DNA of 55,593 bases from a virus, in the IMG/VR virus record IMGVR_UViG_3300027749_000135, positions 1-55,593 of that record; one strand, written 5' to 3'. Below are positions 1-9,700 of this stretch, in pieces. A program made the position numbers and the translations under genes. A model generated the notes under the pieces. That model searched no databases, was not told where the DNA came from, and saw nothing but the letters and a program-made list of their open reading frames with translations. Every line of letters begins with the position of its first letter. Position 1 is the stretch's first letter.

Positions 1-189
1 CGAACCGGAACCTCATTGGCCGGATGCGACATCTATTGCACACTAGAGCCGTGTATAAATTGCGCTAAACTTTTAGTAAGCTTACGGCCAAGTAATGTAT
101 ACTACATTGAAAAGTATATTCATTCTGTTGATGACACTAGAAAACTATTTGATTCCTCCGGAATCCCTCTTATTCATTGTCCTGCCTAA
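1..189 (+). CDS. Deoxycytidylate (dCMP) deaminase, C-terminal part
   Basis: The frame is open from base 1 and stops at 187-189, so only the last 62 residues are present. It carries the second half of the zinc-dependent deaminase signature, LEPCINCAK, in which the two cysteines of PCxxC bind the catalytic zinc; the upstream HAE motif lies outside the window. dCMP deaminase makes dUMP from dCMP and so feeds thymidylate synthesis, which fits ThyX and a thymidylate-kinase-like gene elsewhere in the window. A related cytidine or riboflavin-type deaminase cannot be excluded from the C-terminus alone, but the phage setting favours dCMP deaminase. Confidence 0.75.
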   Translation, partial: RTGTSLAGCDIYCTLEPCINCAKLLVSLRPSNVYYIEKYIHSVDDTRKLFDSSGIPLIHCPA

Positions 190-193
190 ATAA

Positions 194-205
194 GGTTATA
201 TTATC
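194..205 (+). promoter_or_regulatory. GTTATATT-type promoter before polymerase C-half
   Basis: GGTTATATTATC lies directly before the ATG at 209, and the -10-like TATATT is 197-202. A start seven bases downstream would fall on the A of the ATG, so the mRNA would be leaderless; there is no SD site. The same box recurs before other replication genes in the window. No good -35 box is visible here. Confidence 0.45.
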
Positions 206-208
206 TAT

Positions 209-1012
209 ATGAAAATTGCATCCATTGAAGAATTTGAAGTCAGGTCTGTAAACGACTTTGTGAATTTAAAGAAGACCAAGCTATTTAAAGGCTATAGAGA
301 CCAAGGAAAAAAAGTAGGTCTTGCTTTTATTTTTGCTCGTGGTGCTCAGTCATTCGCATTAAAAGATCTGGATATTTCTTGGACTGATGATGAGATTGAC
401 AACTTTCTTGAAGACAATAAGCTTAATGATCATGTTCATGGCATCTTTGAGAAAAAGAAAGATCTTACTCTACGCCAGGCAAAGCTGGTTGCATGCGCAA
501 GCTTTATTAGAAACAATTTCTTTAAGACCTATCCAGGACTTCTTGATAGAGTACAAAAGAATCGTGCTTTTGCAAAAGAACATGGGTATATTCGCTCTGT
601 ATTTGGTTCTCTTCGTAGAGTTCCGCAGTTATTTCTTTCTGGAAAGGATGATCAAAAAGAATATGGTGAGGAATTTGCCAACTTAAATAACATTGCTACA
701 AATAGTGATATTCAAAACTTTGAGAGTGGATCTATTAATCGTCCTATTGCTATTATACATGAGTGGCTTATTGAAAACAAAATGAAAAGTAGAATCATTG
801 ATCAGGTACATGACGCTGTAGACTTCTATGTTCATCGTGATGAGTTAGATCTAATGTATAACAAGATCAAAGAAGAATTTGAAAGACGCTATCCAGAACA
901 ATGGGAAATTCCTCTTGAGATTGAAGAAAAGATCTGTGATCCCAAGCTAGGTGGCTTTTATAAAAGCGGAGTCTCTTATGATAAGTATAAGAAACTGGTT
1001 GCCAAGAAGTGA
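209..1012 (+). CDS. DNA polymerase family A, C-terminal half (motifs B and C)
   Basis: The 267 residues correspond to the fingers and second half of the palm of Pol I. Motif B is readable at residues 30-45 (R30, K34, F42 match E. coli R754, K758, Y766). The TYPG and GYIRSVFGSLRRVP segments follow, then N165/Q169 (E. coli N845/Q849). Motif C is QVHDAVDFY with H201-D202. Motif A and the 3'-5' exonuclease are absent; they are in the gene at 32387-34387. The first 27 residues have no counterpart in ordinary Pol I and probably belong to an insertion that contains the split point. Unusual residues are L38 where E. coli has F762, F42 for Y766, and A203 for E883. The stop overlaps the GTG of the helicase gene. 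The two halves would have to associate to make an enzyme (inference). Confidence 0.85.
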   Translation: MKIASIEEFEVRSVNDFVNLKKTKLFKGYRDQGKKVGLAFIFARGAQSFALKDLDISWTDDEIDNFLEDNKLNDHVHGIFEKKKDLTLRQAKLVACASFIRNNFFKTYPGLLDRVQKNRAFAKEHGYIRSVFGSLRRVPQLFLSGKDDQKEYGEEFANLNNIATNSDIQNFESGSINRPIAIIHEWLIENKMKSRIIDQVHDAVDFYVHRDELDLMYNKIKEEFERRYPEQWEIPLEIEEKICDPKLGGFYKSGVSYDKYKKLVAKK

Positions 1013-2850
1013 TTGAATTCTCAGTTAGAGACTTAAAAGTTGTTGTTAATTTTCCAGGAAGCAAAGCTTTCTCTGATGTGGTTCTATTTTTAAAATCTCA
1101 ACACTGCACTTTTAATCCTGATGAAAAAGATTGGACAATAAGCTTACCTAAATATGAATCTATAAGAGAAAAGCTTTCTGAATTGGACATTATCTCAATT
1201 TCTTTTGTGAATGAAAAGAAACTTAATGAGTTGTTGTTAACTGTAGGTAAGCAACAAGAAATTTTTCCAGAGCGTAGAAGCTTTGATCAATCACTTCTTA
1301 AGAAATCTCCAGTAAAAGGAATCTCTCCTAATGAAGACTATCAAAAACAAGACATCATCAAAGGTATAAGTCGCAATAGATATCTTTTTGATCTTGAAAT
1401 GGGACTTGGTAAGAGCTATATCTTATCTGGTGTTCTGTCTCATCTAACAAAGCTAGATGACCTAGGTAAAATATTAATTCTTACCACCAGAAGCGGCACT
1501 TATAACTTCTATCATGAGCTTCTAAAGTTTACTCACTTCTTAGAAGAAGACATGGTAATAGCCAATAAAGATAGTGTTGATGTGTTTGAATCAAATAAGC
1601 GAATTGTTATAACAGACTTTGATACTTTTAGACTTATCTCTGATAAGAATTATAAAATCAAGAATAAGAAAAGCGGTGTTAAATATCGTTCATCTCCGCT
1701 ACCAATCGCCAAATGGATTGGAGATAAAAAAGCCTGTCTTATTCTTGACGAGTCTCATTGTGTTGGCAATCCACAATCACGTAGATATGCTACTATTAAG
1801 CTTATTGCTGATCAATTCTATTTTCGTTACCTCAGCACTGGAACTTTTGTTGATAAAGTAGAAAAAATATACAGTCAATTAAATATTCTTGATCCTGGCC
1901 TGGTTCACAACTATAATTTTACAGATTGGTTAGCAGAGTATGCGTCAATTGGCAATCGTTTTTCTGCGTATGCTATAAATTATTTTAAAAAAGACAAAAT
2001 TGATGCTCTTATGGATAATATTCGTAAAACTTATGCGTCTCATAGGCGAGTTGAAGATCATATTGTTCTTCCAGAGAATTTTATGAAGAAAATATACGTT
2101 AGAATGTCAGATACTCATAGAGAAGTGTATGAAAAATTCATAAAACATGAAATGCAGCAGTTTTCTGACATGAGAATGATTCAAAATAAGTTCCAATACC
2201 TTATGTTGAGCTTGGAAAACCCAAAATTCCTTGAAAGTCATGAAGAAAAGCTCCCAAGTGATGTCAACAGGGCTATTCAACGTTTTAAAGTTGAAAATTT
2301 GGAAAAATATGTTGTCCTAGATGGCTTGATTGACGAACATGTAGTAGAAAATGAAGAAAAAATGATCTTGTGGACCTCTCATCCTAAGACTGCTGAGATT
2401 TTAAGACAAAAATACCTCAAGCATGACCCTATTGTGATAAATGGTGAAACAGAAATACCTGCAGGCATGACTCGTGATGAAATGAAGAGATATCTTGTTG
2501 AAAAATTCAAAAATAACAAGAAAAATAGAATTCTTATAGCTGGAATTCAAGTTCTAAACACTTCAGTCACTGTAACTGAGGCTACGTGTCAGGTTTATGT
2601 TGAAAGAACCTTTGATTATATCACTTTTAGTCAATCTATGGCCAGAATTCACAGAATTGGGCAAACTCGTAATGTAAGTACCTATGTATTGCTTTATTCT
2701 GGCTCTTTGGATGTGTATATGGATAAAAACCTAGAAACCAAGGGTATGCTTAATGAAAAGCTGCTGTCTAAGGACACTCTAAGTACAGAAGAATGGAAAA
2801 GTATCTTTAAAGCAGACGAAGAAGATGAATACTCTTTCATCACTAATTAA
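1009..2850 (+). CDS. SNF2-type superfamily 2 helicase
   Basis: A 613-residue DNA-dependent ATPase. Visible motifs are a Q-type segment YQKQDI (about 111-116), Walker A MGLGKS with K135, motif II DESH (247-250), motif III-like STGT (276-279), and a C-terminal RecA fold ending in ARIHRIGQT (motif VI), which is typical of Swi2/Snf2 proteins such as phage UvsW-like and bacterial RapA-like helicases. The first 100 residues are not recognised and may bind DNA. It starts with GTG inside the stop of the polymerase C-half (GTGA overlap), so the two are translationally coupled. A role in fork remodelling or recombination is inferred from family and neighbour. It ends in ACTAATTAA, one of the recurring boundary elements. 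Confidence 0.85.
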   Translation: MIEFSVRDLKVVVNFPGSKAFSDVVLFLKSQHCTFNPDEKDWTISLPKYESIREKLSELDIISISFVNEKKLNELLLTVGKQQEIFPERRSFDQSLLKKSPVKGISPNEDYQKQDIIKGISRNRYLFDLEMGLGKSYILSGVLSHLTKLDDLGKILILTTRSGTYNFYHELLKFTHFLEEDMVIANKDSVDVFESNKRIVITDFDTFRLISDKNYKIKNKKSGVKYRSSPLPIAKWIGDKKACLILDESHCVGNPQSRRYATIKLIADQFYFRYLSTGTFVDKVEKIYSQLNILDPGLVHNYNFTDWLAEYASIGNRFSAYAINYFKKDKIDALMDNIRKTYASHRRVEDHIVLPENFMKKIYVRMSDTHREVYEKFIKHEMQQFSDMRMIQNKFQYLMLSLENPKFLESHEEKLPSDVNRAIQRFKVENLEKYVVLDGLIDEHVVENEEKMILWTSHPKTAEILRQKYLKHDPIVINGETEIPAGMTRDEMKRYLVEKFKNNKKNRILIAGIQVLNTSVTVTEATCQVYVERTFDYITFSQSMARIHRIGQTRNVSTYVLLYSGSLDVYMDKNLETKGMLNEKLLSKDTLSTEEWKSIFKADEEDEYSFITN

Positions 2851-2882
2851 TAAGTGGATAGGATAGACCTAAAACAGGTTGA

Positions 2883-2911
2883 GAAAGGCTGGAATATTAT
2901 TCCTTCCTTTC
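2883..2911. terminator. Bidirectional hairpin between convergent genes
   Basis: GAAAGG (2883-2888) pairs with CCTTTC (2906-2911), and GGAAT (2891-2895) pairs with ATTCC (2899-2903) across a two-base internal loop, leaving loop ATT. It sits between the end of the helicase gene and the end of the leftward gene at 2919. There is no long T run, so efficiency is uncertain. Confidence 0.55.
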
Positions 2912-2918
2912 CTATTCA

Positions 2919-3404
2919 TTATTCAGATACTTTTAACTTACCTTTATTATTTTCATCAATTACTGTTAATAAGCTCTTCAACTGATCTAAACCCTGTAGA
3001 ACATCGCGTCCTGCACCAGTAAACAGCTGCTCTTCTGTTGGTCCTTGACCTTGATCAATTATTTTTTGTCTGTCTAGCAGCGTTTTTTCACCAGCTTGTG
3101 AGATAAAAGGACTGAGAAGTGTCATTGTTCCAGAATTCTGATTCTTTTGTGTAATATCCAGCAACTGTATAAGCTGAGGAATGTTAGCTTCAGAGATTCT
3201 GGTCATGATATTGTTCTTTACTGCCAACTCAAACATTTGATCAGACTCAAGCTTCTTAAGACGAGTCTTTAAAAAGTCAGTTAGAGTGGTTTCAATGTCT
3301 TCATGCGGATTAAACTTTTTAATCCTTAATTCTTCTAGTTCATCGTCTCCCACAGCTAATACGTCATGAATTTTCTTCATTTCGTTAAGTTCTTTGGATG
3401 TCAT
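2919..3404 (-). CDS. Unknown protein, 161 aa
   Basis: Not recognised. It is a soluble, charged, mostly helical protein with no signal peptide or membrane segment. The start ATG at 3404 lies four bases after the stop of the gene above it, and a GAGGAAT-like SD lies within the end of that gene. It is the last gene of a leftward run that begins at the tail fibres and passes through the lysis genes. In T4-like phages such positions hold small morphogenesis or lysis-associated proteins, but nothing in the sequence shows which. Confidence 0.6.
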   Translation of the reverse strand: MTSKELNEMKKIHDVLAVGDDELEELRIKKFNPHEDIETTLTDFLKTRLKKLESDQMFELAVKNNIMTRISEANIPQLIQLLDITQKNQNSGTMTLLSPFISQAGEKTLLDRQKIIDQGQGPTEEQLFTGAGRDVLQGLDQLKSLLTVIDENNKGKLKVSE

Positions 3405-3407
3405 TTT

Positions 3408-3830
3408 CTATTCCTCTTCTTTCTTTGCCAAAATAGTGCATTGCTTCTGAATGAAGTCACTTAGTTGGCCAAGCTTCACTCCATATTTTATAGAAGATAA
3501 GTCTGGGAGGTTAAGTAATGACTTTACATCCTCCCATGACTTTTTTTCTACATCTCTATAGTAATAGCATAGTGAAATAACAAGAGTATCTTTAAAATCT
3601 TCTTTGGAAGGCATAATTATCTTTTTGCCCTGAAAAGTGTTCATGAAATCCATGAACTTCTCTATTCCTAAGTAGTTATACAACTCCACCAAAATCAACT
3701 GATCAGGATCTTTGTCTGCGTTCTTGAAAAGATGTAATTTAATCAAATCTTGGACTATGGACTTGGAGTTTTGTGATCTTAAGTTTTCTTTTAGCTTTTG
3801 TTGAAAAACTGACTTAGGAGATTTTATCAT
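3408..3830 (-). CDS. Unknown helical protein, 140 aa
   Basis: Not recognised. The middle segment (about residues 75-115: PSKEDFKDTLVISLCYYYR, then KSWEDVKSLLNLPDLSS) is spaced like a DNA-binding helix-turn-helix region of the Mor/terminase small-subunit type, but the match is only by eye. The start overlaps the stop of the gene at 3827-4225 (ATGA), so the two are coupled. No membrane or export signal. A small terminase subunit is one possibility, since none is otherwise seen in the window; this is a guess. Confidence 0.55.
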   Translation of the reverse strand: MIKSPKSVFQQKLKENLRSQNSKSIVQDLIKLHLFKNADKDPDQLILVELYNYLGIEKFMDFMNTFQGKKIIMPSKEDFKDTLVISLCYYYRDVEKKSWEDVKSLLNLPDLSSIKYGVKLGQLSDFIQKQCTILAKKEEE

Positions 3831-4225
3831 ACCGTCTCAAATAAAGTATTTTGTAAGAATTGAATATCTTTAAATGATAGGTTTATCTTTAGTTTTTCAC
3901 AGGTATCGATAAAGGCCTCTTCATCAAATTTAGCCGCAATCTCCACATCTGAAGGTGTATCATAAAGATCTTTAAGGTCTTTAAAGAATGCATCTTTATT
4001 TTCTTCTTTTACCTGTATGGTTTGACCATCTTCTAGGGTCTCACCATACTTTTGATAAAGACTGTTCTTTAGCTTTAAAATTGCAGATACTTCTGATTCA
4101 ATCGCTGCTGCAACCTTTAAAAATTTAACCTTTATCTTGATACCAAGATCTCTTTCTTGACCTTGCTGATCAACAGAAATTGCAGTTATGAGTGCATTCA
4201 AGTACTCAACATCATTATACGTCAT
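3827..4225 (-). CDS. Unknown protein, 132 aa
   Basis: Not recognised. It is predicted soluble and helical, with alternating acidic and hydrophobic segments and a central AAAIESEVSAILKLKN helix. The SD GAGAGG lies ten bases before the ATG at 4225. Upstream, between this gene and the holin-like gene, is a perfect 13-base palindrome that recurs at 27410-27422. It is coupled to the next gene through an ATGA overlap. Confidence 0.6.
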   Translation of the reverse strand: MTYNDVEYLNALITAISVDQQGQERDLGIKIKVKFLKVAAAIESEVSAILKLKNSLYQKYGETLEDGQTIQVKEENKDAFFKDLKDLYDTPSDVEIAAKFDEEAFIDTCEKLKINLSFKDIQFLQNTLFETV

Positions 4226-4237
4226 GTTCTAACCTCT

Positions 4238-4254
4238 CTAATTAACTTAGTTAA
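4238..4254 (-). promoter_or_regulatory. Palindromic boundary element (ACTAA/TTAATTAG)
   Basis: On the minus strand this reads TTAACTAAGTTAATTAG. It includes the 13-base palindrome TTAACTTAGTTAA (4242-4254), which occurs identically at 27410-27422. It lies about 15 bases before the SD of the gene starting at 4225. Interpreted as a variant of the ACTAAYTAA element seen before many genes here. Confidence 0.4.
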
Positions 4255-4692
4255 TTATTGGTTTTTCTGCTCTTTTTCGTCTTTTTTAGGGCTTATATTA
4301 GCAGCAATGTTAGCCGCTTTGTTACCACCAACATAGATACTCAGTATTAGTCCGGTAGCAAAGAAAAGCTGATCTAAAGGTAGAATTCTAGGCTTGATTA
4401 TGTATTGAACAATGAGGCCCTCTGCTAGTACAAGTACCATGGCAATGGCTATGTTACGTAGCTTCTCTTTTGATCCTTCATATTTTATGCCTTCAGGCAT
4501 TTTCATAGAGGATACAAAAGTGGCAGCCTGGTCCAGTCCTATATAGGACCCCACGATCATCATAAGAGAATAGATGGCCATCTCCATAGGAATAAGAACT
4601 GTGTCAACAGCTTGCAATATTAACAGCAAGAAGAATAGCACAAAATAGGCCCATACTGCCCAAACTGTTCCCATTTTGAATTTTTTTTTCAT
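4255..4692 (-). CDS. Integral membrane protein, holin candidate
   Basis: 145 residues with a basic N-terminus, hydrophobic helices at about 10-30, 34-54, 79-98 and 107-126, and a strongly charged C-terminal tail (KKDEKEQKNQ). Small size, several membrane helices, charged end and position directly after a peptidoglycan-active enzyme are the usual marks of a phage holin, which would permeabilise the inner membrane at lysis. No specific holin family is recognised. The ATG overlaps the stop of the upstream gene (ATGA), which implies coupled expression of the lysis pair. It could be another phage membrane protein. Confidence 0.6.
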   Translation of the reverse strand: MKKKFKMGTVWAVWAYFVLFFLLLILQAVDTVLIPMEMAIYSLMMIVGSYIGLDQAATFVSSMKMPEGIKYEGSKEKLRNIAIAMVLVLAEGLIVQYIIKPRILPLDQLFFATGLILSIYVGGNKAANIAANISPKKDEKEQKNQ

Positions 4693-5231
4693 TCAATTTC
4701 CACCAGGTCTCCAGACACAATATCTCCAGCTTTAAGGCCATGAGATGTAAAAAGATTTCCAAAAATCTCAAGATCTACAGGAGCCACAATAAAACATCCG
4801 GCTGACCATGCTACTCGTGTAACCTCACCCGCAGGAGCAGGAGCATGCTTTTGAGTATCATGAAATAACCATCGCTCAACGTTAATGGGGCCGCCATCTT
4901 TTCCAGCAATGGGTTGTATAGATCGGCCATCAATCACCTGACCATCAAAGTCTGTGGTGTTTACAATACCATGAATACGTCCACGAAAAGCTCGTGGTTC
5001 AACAAAAAGTTTGATTCCAAATGGCCCGGGCTTTATAGTATCTTTAAAACGTGCGCCAGGCATGTTAGCCACAGTTTGTACTCGTGTTGCATGAAGCAGT
5101 GCTCCAGCGTCCCAGAGCTCAATAGTGTCCAGGCTATTGTTGTGATCATTATTATGCCAATCATCTGCAGAAGCAGGTCCATTTGCTTTATAGCTATAAG
5201 ATGCGGCTTTTCTTTTAATTATAATATTCAT
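4689..5231 (-). CDS. Putative endolysin, L,D-transpeptidase/DUF5675-like
   Basis: 180 residues. A segment GRIHGIV with H87 and a later WSAGCFIV with C146 are spaced and flanked as in YkuD-type L,D-transpeptidase folds and phage DUF5675 proteins (HG, then S-x-GC); His and Cys would be catalytic. No signal peptide, as expected for a holin-dependent lysis enzyme. The stop overlaps the start of the holin candidate. An AAGGAG SD lies about 12 bases before the ATG, inside the end of the adhesin gene. A cut in peptidoglycan peptide bonds is inferred from the fold and position; another cysteine-His peptidase, or a tail-tip enzyme, is possible. Confidence 0.6.
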   Translation of the reverse strand: MNIIIKRKAASYSYKANGPASADDWHNNDHNNSLDTIELWDAGALLHATRVQTVANMPGARFKDTIKPGPFGIKLFVEPRAFRGRIHGIVNTTDFDGQVIDGRSIQPIAGKDGGPINVERWLFHDTQKHAPAPAGEVTRVAWSAGCFIVAPVDLEIFGNLFTSHGLKAGDIVSGDLVEIE

Positions 5232-5235
5232 TATT

Positions 5236-6324
5236 TTAATAATCTCCTTTTACCCAATATGTAGCAGAGTATGTACAAGTTCCCACAAGACCCGCGAGAC
5301 CACCACCCCCAGTGTCTCCACTATACGCACCTCCGCCATATGCAACCCATCCACCATCACCACCATTACCACCACGACCACCGCTTTGTTTAACTCCACC
5401 TTTACCGTTTGATGTACGTGCTACTAAAGGCGTATATCCATATCCAGCTCCATAGCCATAAGCATAATCACCACCAGTTGCATAACTTGATCCCGGGGCT
5501 CCCGAACCTCCAGATCCACCCTGAGCATCTGCTCCACCATAAGCAGCAAATCCACCATCTCCACCGGTAGCTGTAAATGAAACGATAGAGGCTCCCGGTC
5601 CTCCTGGTACACTTATAGAGTAATTGCCAGGAGAGGTGGTTAATGATGTTGTACCACCAGTATTTCCTACTGTGCTATTGGACCCATTTCTACCGTAGTT
5701 AGGATAAGAACCAAGGCTAGTATAGCTATCGGATTTATTTACAACATATTGACCTACTACAGCAGATCCAGCAGCTCCTATAGTTAAAGTCACAGTACTA
5801 CCAATCCATTTTGCCACGTCTGTAGAAGAAAGCACTAAAGATACCCCTATTGAAATTCCACCACCATTTATTGTAGGCTCTCCTCCTGCAGCACCACCCC
5901 CACCACTAGCAGATGCAGTAATCCATGGATAAGGGGCCCAGCGCGCAGAATTACCACCCCCACCTTGAGCTCCAGAAGCTCCCCCACCAGTGGAGCTATA
6001 AACAGAATAAGATAAAAGAAATCCTCTATTATCTGCTGTTGATGGAATAACAGCTCCAGTGGTTGTAGCTGTTGCCTGCTTAGAAGCAAAAGCCACAGCA
6101 TAAGTAACTCCTCCAACAGACACTTTAAGGCTAGATTTCATAGCCACCACCTCTGGTGGAGTACTAAGAGACTCTGGTATAAGTCCTGCGTAATAAGTTA
6201 CACCACTTTTTGATACAGGAAGCCAATGAGATGTGGATATTCCTGTTCCATTCATTTCTGCTGTGGTGGCATAAAGAGTAATAATCTCTTGGTTTCCTGC
6301 AGAATTCTTTATTTTTAAAGCCAT
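5236..6324 (-). CDS. Glycine-rich tail-tip adhesin
   Basis: 362 residues. The first 100 form a beta-rich N-terminal region. From about residue 112 there are long runs of Gly with Ala, Ser, Tyr and Pro, in clusters such as GGGASGAQGGGG, GGSGGSGAPGSS and GGRGGNGGDGGW, separated by more ordinary beta segments. This is the composition of phage receptor-binding adhesins that fold as polyglycine-II sandwiches, as in T4-like gp38 and other glycine-rich tail domains. It lies after the long tail fibre and a small protein, where T4-like phages keep the fibre tip. Role in host binding is inferred; direct repeats in the Gly segments would let specificity vary by recombination. Confidence 0.7.
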   Translation of the reverse strand: MALKIKNSAGNQEIITLYATTAEMNGTGISTSHWLPVSKSGVTYYAGLIPESLSTPPEVVAMKSSLKVSVGGVTYAVAFASKQATATTTGAVIPSTADNRGFLLSYSVYSSTGGGASGAQGGGGNSARWAPYPWITASASGGGGAAGGEPTINGGGISIGVSLVLSSTDVAKWIGSTVTLTIGAAGSAVVGQYVVNKSDSYTSLGSYPNYGRNGSNSTVGNTGGTTSLTTSPGNYSISVPGGPGASIVSFTATGGDGGFAAYGGADAQGGSGGSGAPGSSYATGGDYAYGYGAGYGYTPLVARTSNGKGGVKQSGGRGGNGGDGGWVAYGGGAYSGDTGGGGLAGLVGTCTYSATYWVKGDY

Positions 6325-6326
6325 GG

Positions 6327-6743
6327 CTATTCTTTTATTTCAATTAGCTTAATAGGTAGATCTTTTAGCAATGGAGTATGAAACATAAAATAGGCTAGAC
6401 CAGTAGTCAAACCACTAAAATTAAGATCAATATTTAATGTTGCAGCGATCTTAACATCATCTTGCGAATAAACCGCGTCAACCACGGTCTTTAATTCTTC
6501 ATAGACGTCTTGAGTTAGCTGATCTCGAGTGTAATCTTTATATTTTTTCCATCTAATTGGGTCAAGTGCTGCCTCAAAACCAAACATATACGGCCGCACT
6601 ATTTGAGAAAATTCTTTTGTCATGGCCACGCCATATTTAAGTGCCAATCCATAAGAAACAAACATTCTATCGCTGTTTCTTTCAACGTCTCTTCTATGTT
6701 CAGATAGTACAAAACTATCTCCAATTGTAATCAGTTTCATCAT
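6327..6743 (-). CDS. Unknown protein between fibre and adhesin, 138 aa
   Basis: Not recognised. Soluble, with mixed alpha/beta composition and a Tyr/Arg-rich middle (RWKKYKDYTRDQ). A strong SD, AAGGAG, lies just before two successive ATG codons at 6743 and 6740. Genes of this size between a tail fibre and its adhesin are often fibre assembly chaperones or fibre-linked structural subunits; position is the only support here. Confidence 0.6.
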   Translation of the reverse strand: MMKLITIGDSFVLSEHRRDVERNSDRMFVSYGLALKYGVAMTKEFSQIVRPYMFGFEAALDPIRWKKYKDYTRDQLTQDVYEELKTVVDAVYSQDDVKIAATLNIDLNFSGLTTGLAYFMFHTPLLKDLPIKLIEIKE

Positions 6744-6759
6744 ATTCTCCTTTTTATCT

Positions 6760-9700
6760 TTATACTATCCAAATATTTCCAAGGCCTTGAACTGCTGGAA
6801 GTTGAACACCTCCGGCGTTATAAAATAAACCAGCAGCTCCATAAAAGCTATAGTTGGTTGTTCCTCCAGTAGCATTTGAATAGATAGCGTAATTGTTTGC
6901 AGTGGTTCCATTCCAGGTACCAGTAGATTCAACATCTAATGTGGTTTTGTTAATGGTGTTTGTAGACGAAGTAGCCGTTCCATTGATTTGATGTGCAATA
7001 AACGTTGCACTTTTAGCTCCAGCATGATTTAAACTAACAGATGTTGTGGCAGTGGTGGAAGTATAGGTTTGAGTAAATACTCCAGTACCAGATGTCATTG
7101 TCAAGTTGGCGTTGGCATTAAGAGTAAGTCCTGTGCCCACTGTCAGGTTTTTAGCTATACCCACACCGCCTGCGGTTTGAATAGAACCTGAAGCAGCTGT
7201 TCCAAGAGTATTATCTGTTGAGTCAGCTTGATAGATTAAACCCGTGTTACTATACAATGAATAATTGGCAGTTCCGCCAGAAGCGTTTGCATATACTCCA
7301 TAATTTGCAGTTCCAGTTCCTGTAGACTCAAAGCGACCAGCATATTTTGTAACTGTTCCAGTAGCAGTTAATATGGAATATACGCCTTGAGCCACATGTG
7401 CACCGGTTACATAACTTCCACTTCGTGATACAGAAATACCGTTTGAAGTTGTAGCACTATTTATGCTGCTGGCGGCTGTTACCAGGTCTATACCTGATCC
7501 AGAGGTCAAAGAATTGGCTGAGATCGTCAACGCTTTTCCGGTTGTTAAAGAGTTTGCTGTTATAGCATGCGCGTTAGTGGTGGTTCCGGTGAAAGTTTGA
7601 GAGAATACTCCAGTACCTGATGACATTGTCAAGTTGGCATTTGCATTCAGTGTTAAAGATGTGTTTATTGCGGGAGTGGTAAGCGTTGGAGAGGTGCTGA
7701 ATACAATATTTGTGGTGTCTGTTCCCGTTGTTCCACCTGCGTTTGTCAGATAGTTGAGCTTGGCGGCTGTGGTGTTAATTGCAATTCCATTAATGGATGG
7801 TAGATTGGTAATTTCCAGGTCAGTAAACCAACCTTTACTTACTCTGGTTCCTATTAAACCAATTGAGCCACCAAAAGTAACATTACCAGCATTTAGAATT
7901 CTCATTGCTTCAGTTGCGCCATTATTTCCCACCTGAAATATTATTGCGTCAGTGGACCCAATTCCTGAAGTTGATTTTAAAGTTAATGTAGAACCGACCA
8001 AAGATCCACCAGTTACTTGAGGAAATTTTACTGAGCTTGTAACAGATAAATCTTGATTAATACTATCGAGGTTAGGTTTATTTGTATGAGTATGAGAAGT
8101 AGACCTTAAACTTATTAATTCAGGACCACCAAAATATTCATAGTTTTCAGCCCTGTATAGCTGAACAATAAAAGTATCGGTGTCAACTGCTTGGTATAAA
8201 GTCCCAGATGAAGTAACATACCCAAAGACAGGACTAGTTCCTCCAACAAAATCTATTTTAATAGCATATGTTCTTGATGCTTCAATAAATGCGTCTGATA
8301 CAGTAAACCCATAGGTTGTTGATGAAAAAGATTGAACTCCAGATTGAAGCTCTATTAAAGAATCGTCTGCTTTCTTTAAGAAAAATTTTACTAGAAGACG
8401 ACTCAGATTTGCACTTTGAAAATCTACTAAAGATCCTAATGAATTTGTATAATCTATGGTCCAAGATCCGCTATAAGGAGATGCTTTTAAAATTGCTCTA
8501 GTTTTAGAATCAGAGAATTGAAAAGCTGAAGGATATTTAGGAGCTCCACCTAAACGTAAAACCTTAATTTGATAATAATTTCCACCAGAGTTTAAATTTG
8601 GTAATGTAGCTGTATTGCCGGACGATCCATTTATTTTATTTATATAATCAACTACTTCAGTATATTCTGTGTTTGAAACTTTACTAATAGTAGCGCCATT
8701 ACATAGCAAATATCCATAGTTGGCAGTTGTTATTCCAGTTGCTAATTTAAGAACAGCTCCAGTAGGAAAATCTAATTCAGGACTTTCTAGTATAGGTGAA
8801 AAATTTGCATCAATAGTTGTGGCTGAAAGGGCCAGGCCTACTTGAATAGTGTTTAGTCCCGCATATTGAGATGCACTTTGTGACACTGCTCCATTTTGAC
8901 CTAAATATACAGGAAGTCCAGGTGTTAGTCCAGAAAATCCAGAAATTTGTCCTAATTTCTGAAATAATCCAGAAGAATCTGCATCAATATATGATTGAGT
9001 AGTGCTATTCCCATCATTAACAATGAAACCAATAAGATTACTTTTTTCTATGAATCGATTGTCAGCTAAAACAGCTTTTCCGCTATTAACCGAATTACCT
9101 ATTTTAGTAACATATGTATTATTTTTATTTATGATACCATTTAAATTGCTATTAGCTCCAGAAAAATAAACATATATAGGAATATTTTCAGTTCCATTTA
9201 TAGTGAATACTATTTCATTAACAGAATTAACCGTTACAGTTCCACTGGTTAATTCCAAAGATGTTGTAATTTGAGTACTTCCAAAAAGATCTTTATTATT
9301 TGCTGTTGTTAGGATAGCATCAATAAAAGATCTTATAAGACTAGGTTTTACATATCCTCCACCAGTACCAGAATCATAAGATATTGGCGTTCCATATGCG
9401 TATGTTCCGTCTGTATCTATCCAGTCAGACCCATTATAAAATATTTCATGTGTACTACGATTGCTTGAAGGAATTATGCTATTTAGATAAGTGTTAAGGT
9501 CATTTGGTGCAGATCCCGAAGATCCAACTGTAGTAAAATAAAATCCTACTGCATAGTATCCAGTGCTAAAAACTATAAACTCATTATCTAGATCATCAAT
9601 TGCTACACCAACTCCGGTGTTAATACTAAAAGTATGATTATAAACATTTCCAACGTTCTCATTTCCAATAGCGTATAATTTTGGAGGCAATTTTACACTA

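Noticed and set aside
7754-7936. Small open frames on the opposite strand of the tail fibre and baseplate genes
   Set aside because: Low-complexity shadows of the real coding strand, with no SD and no domain pattern.
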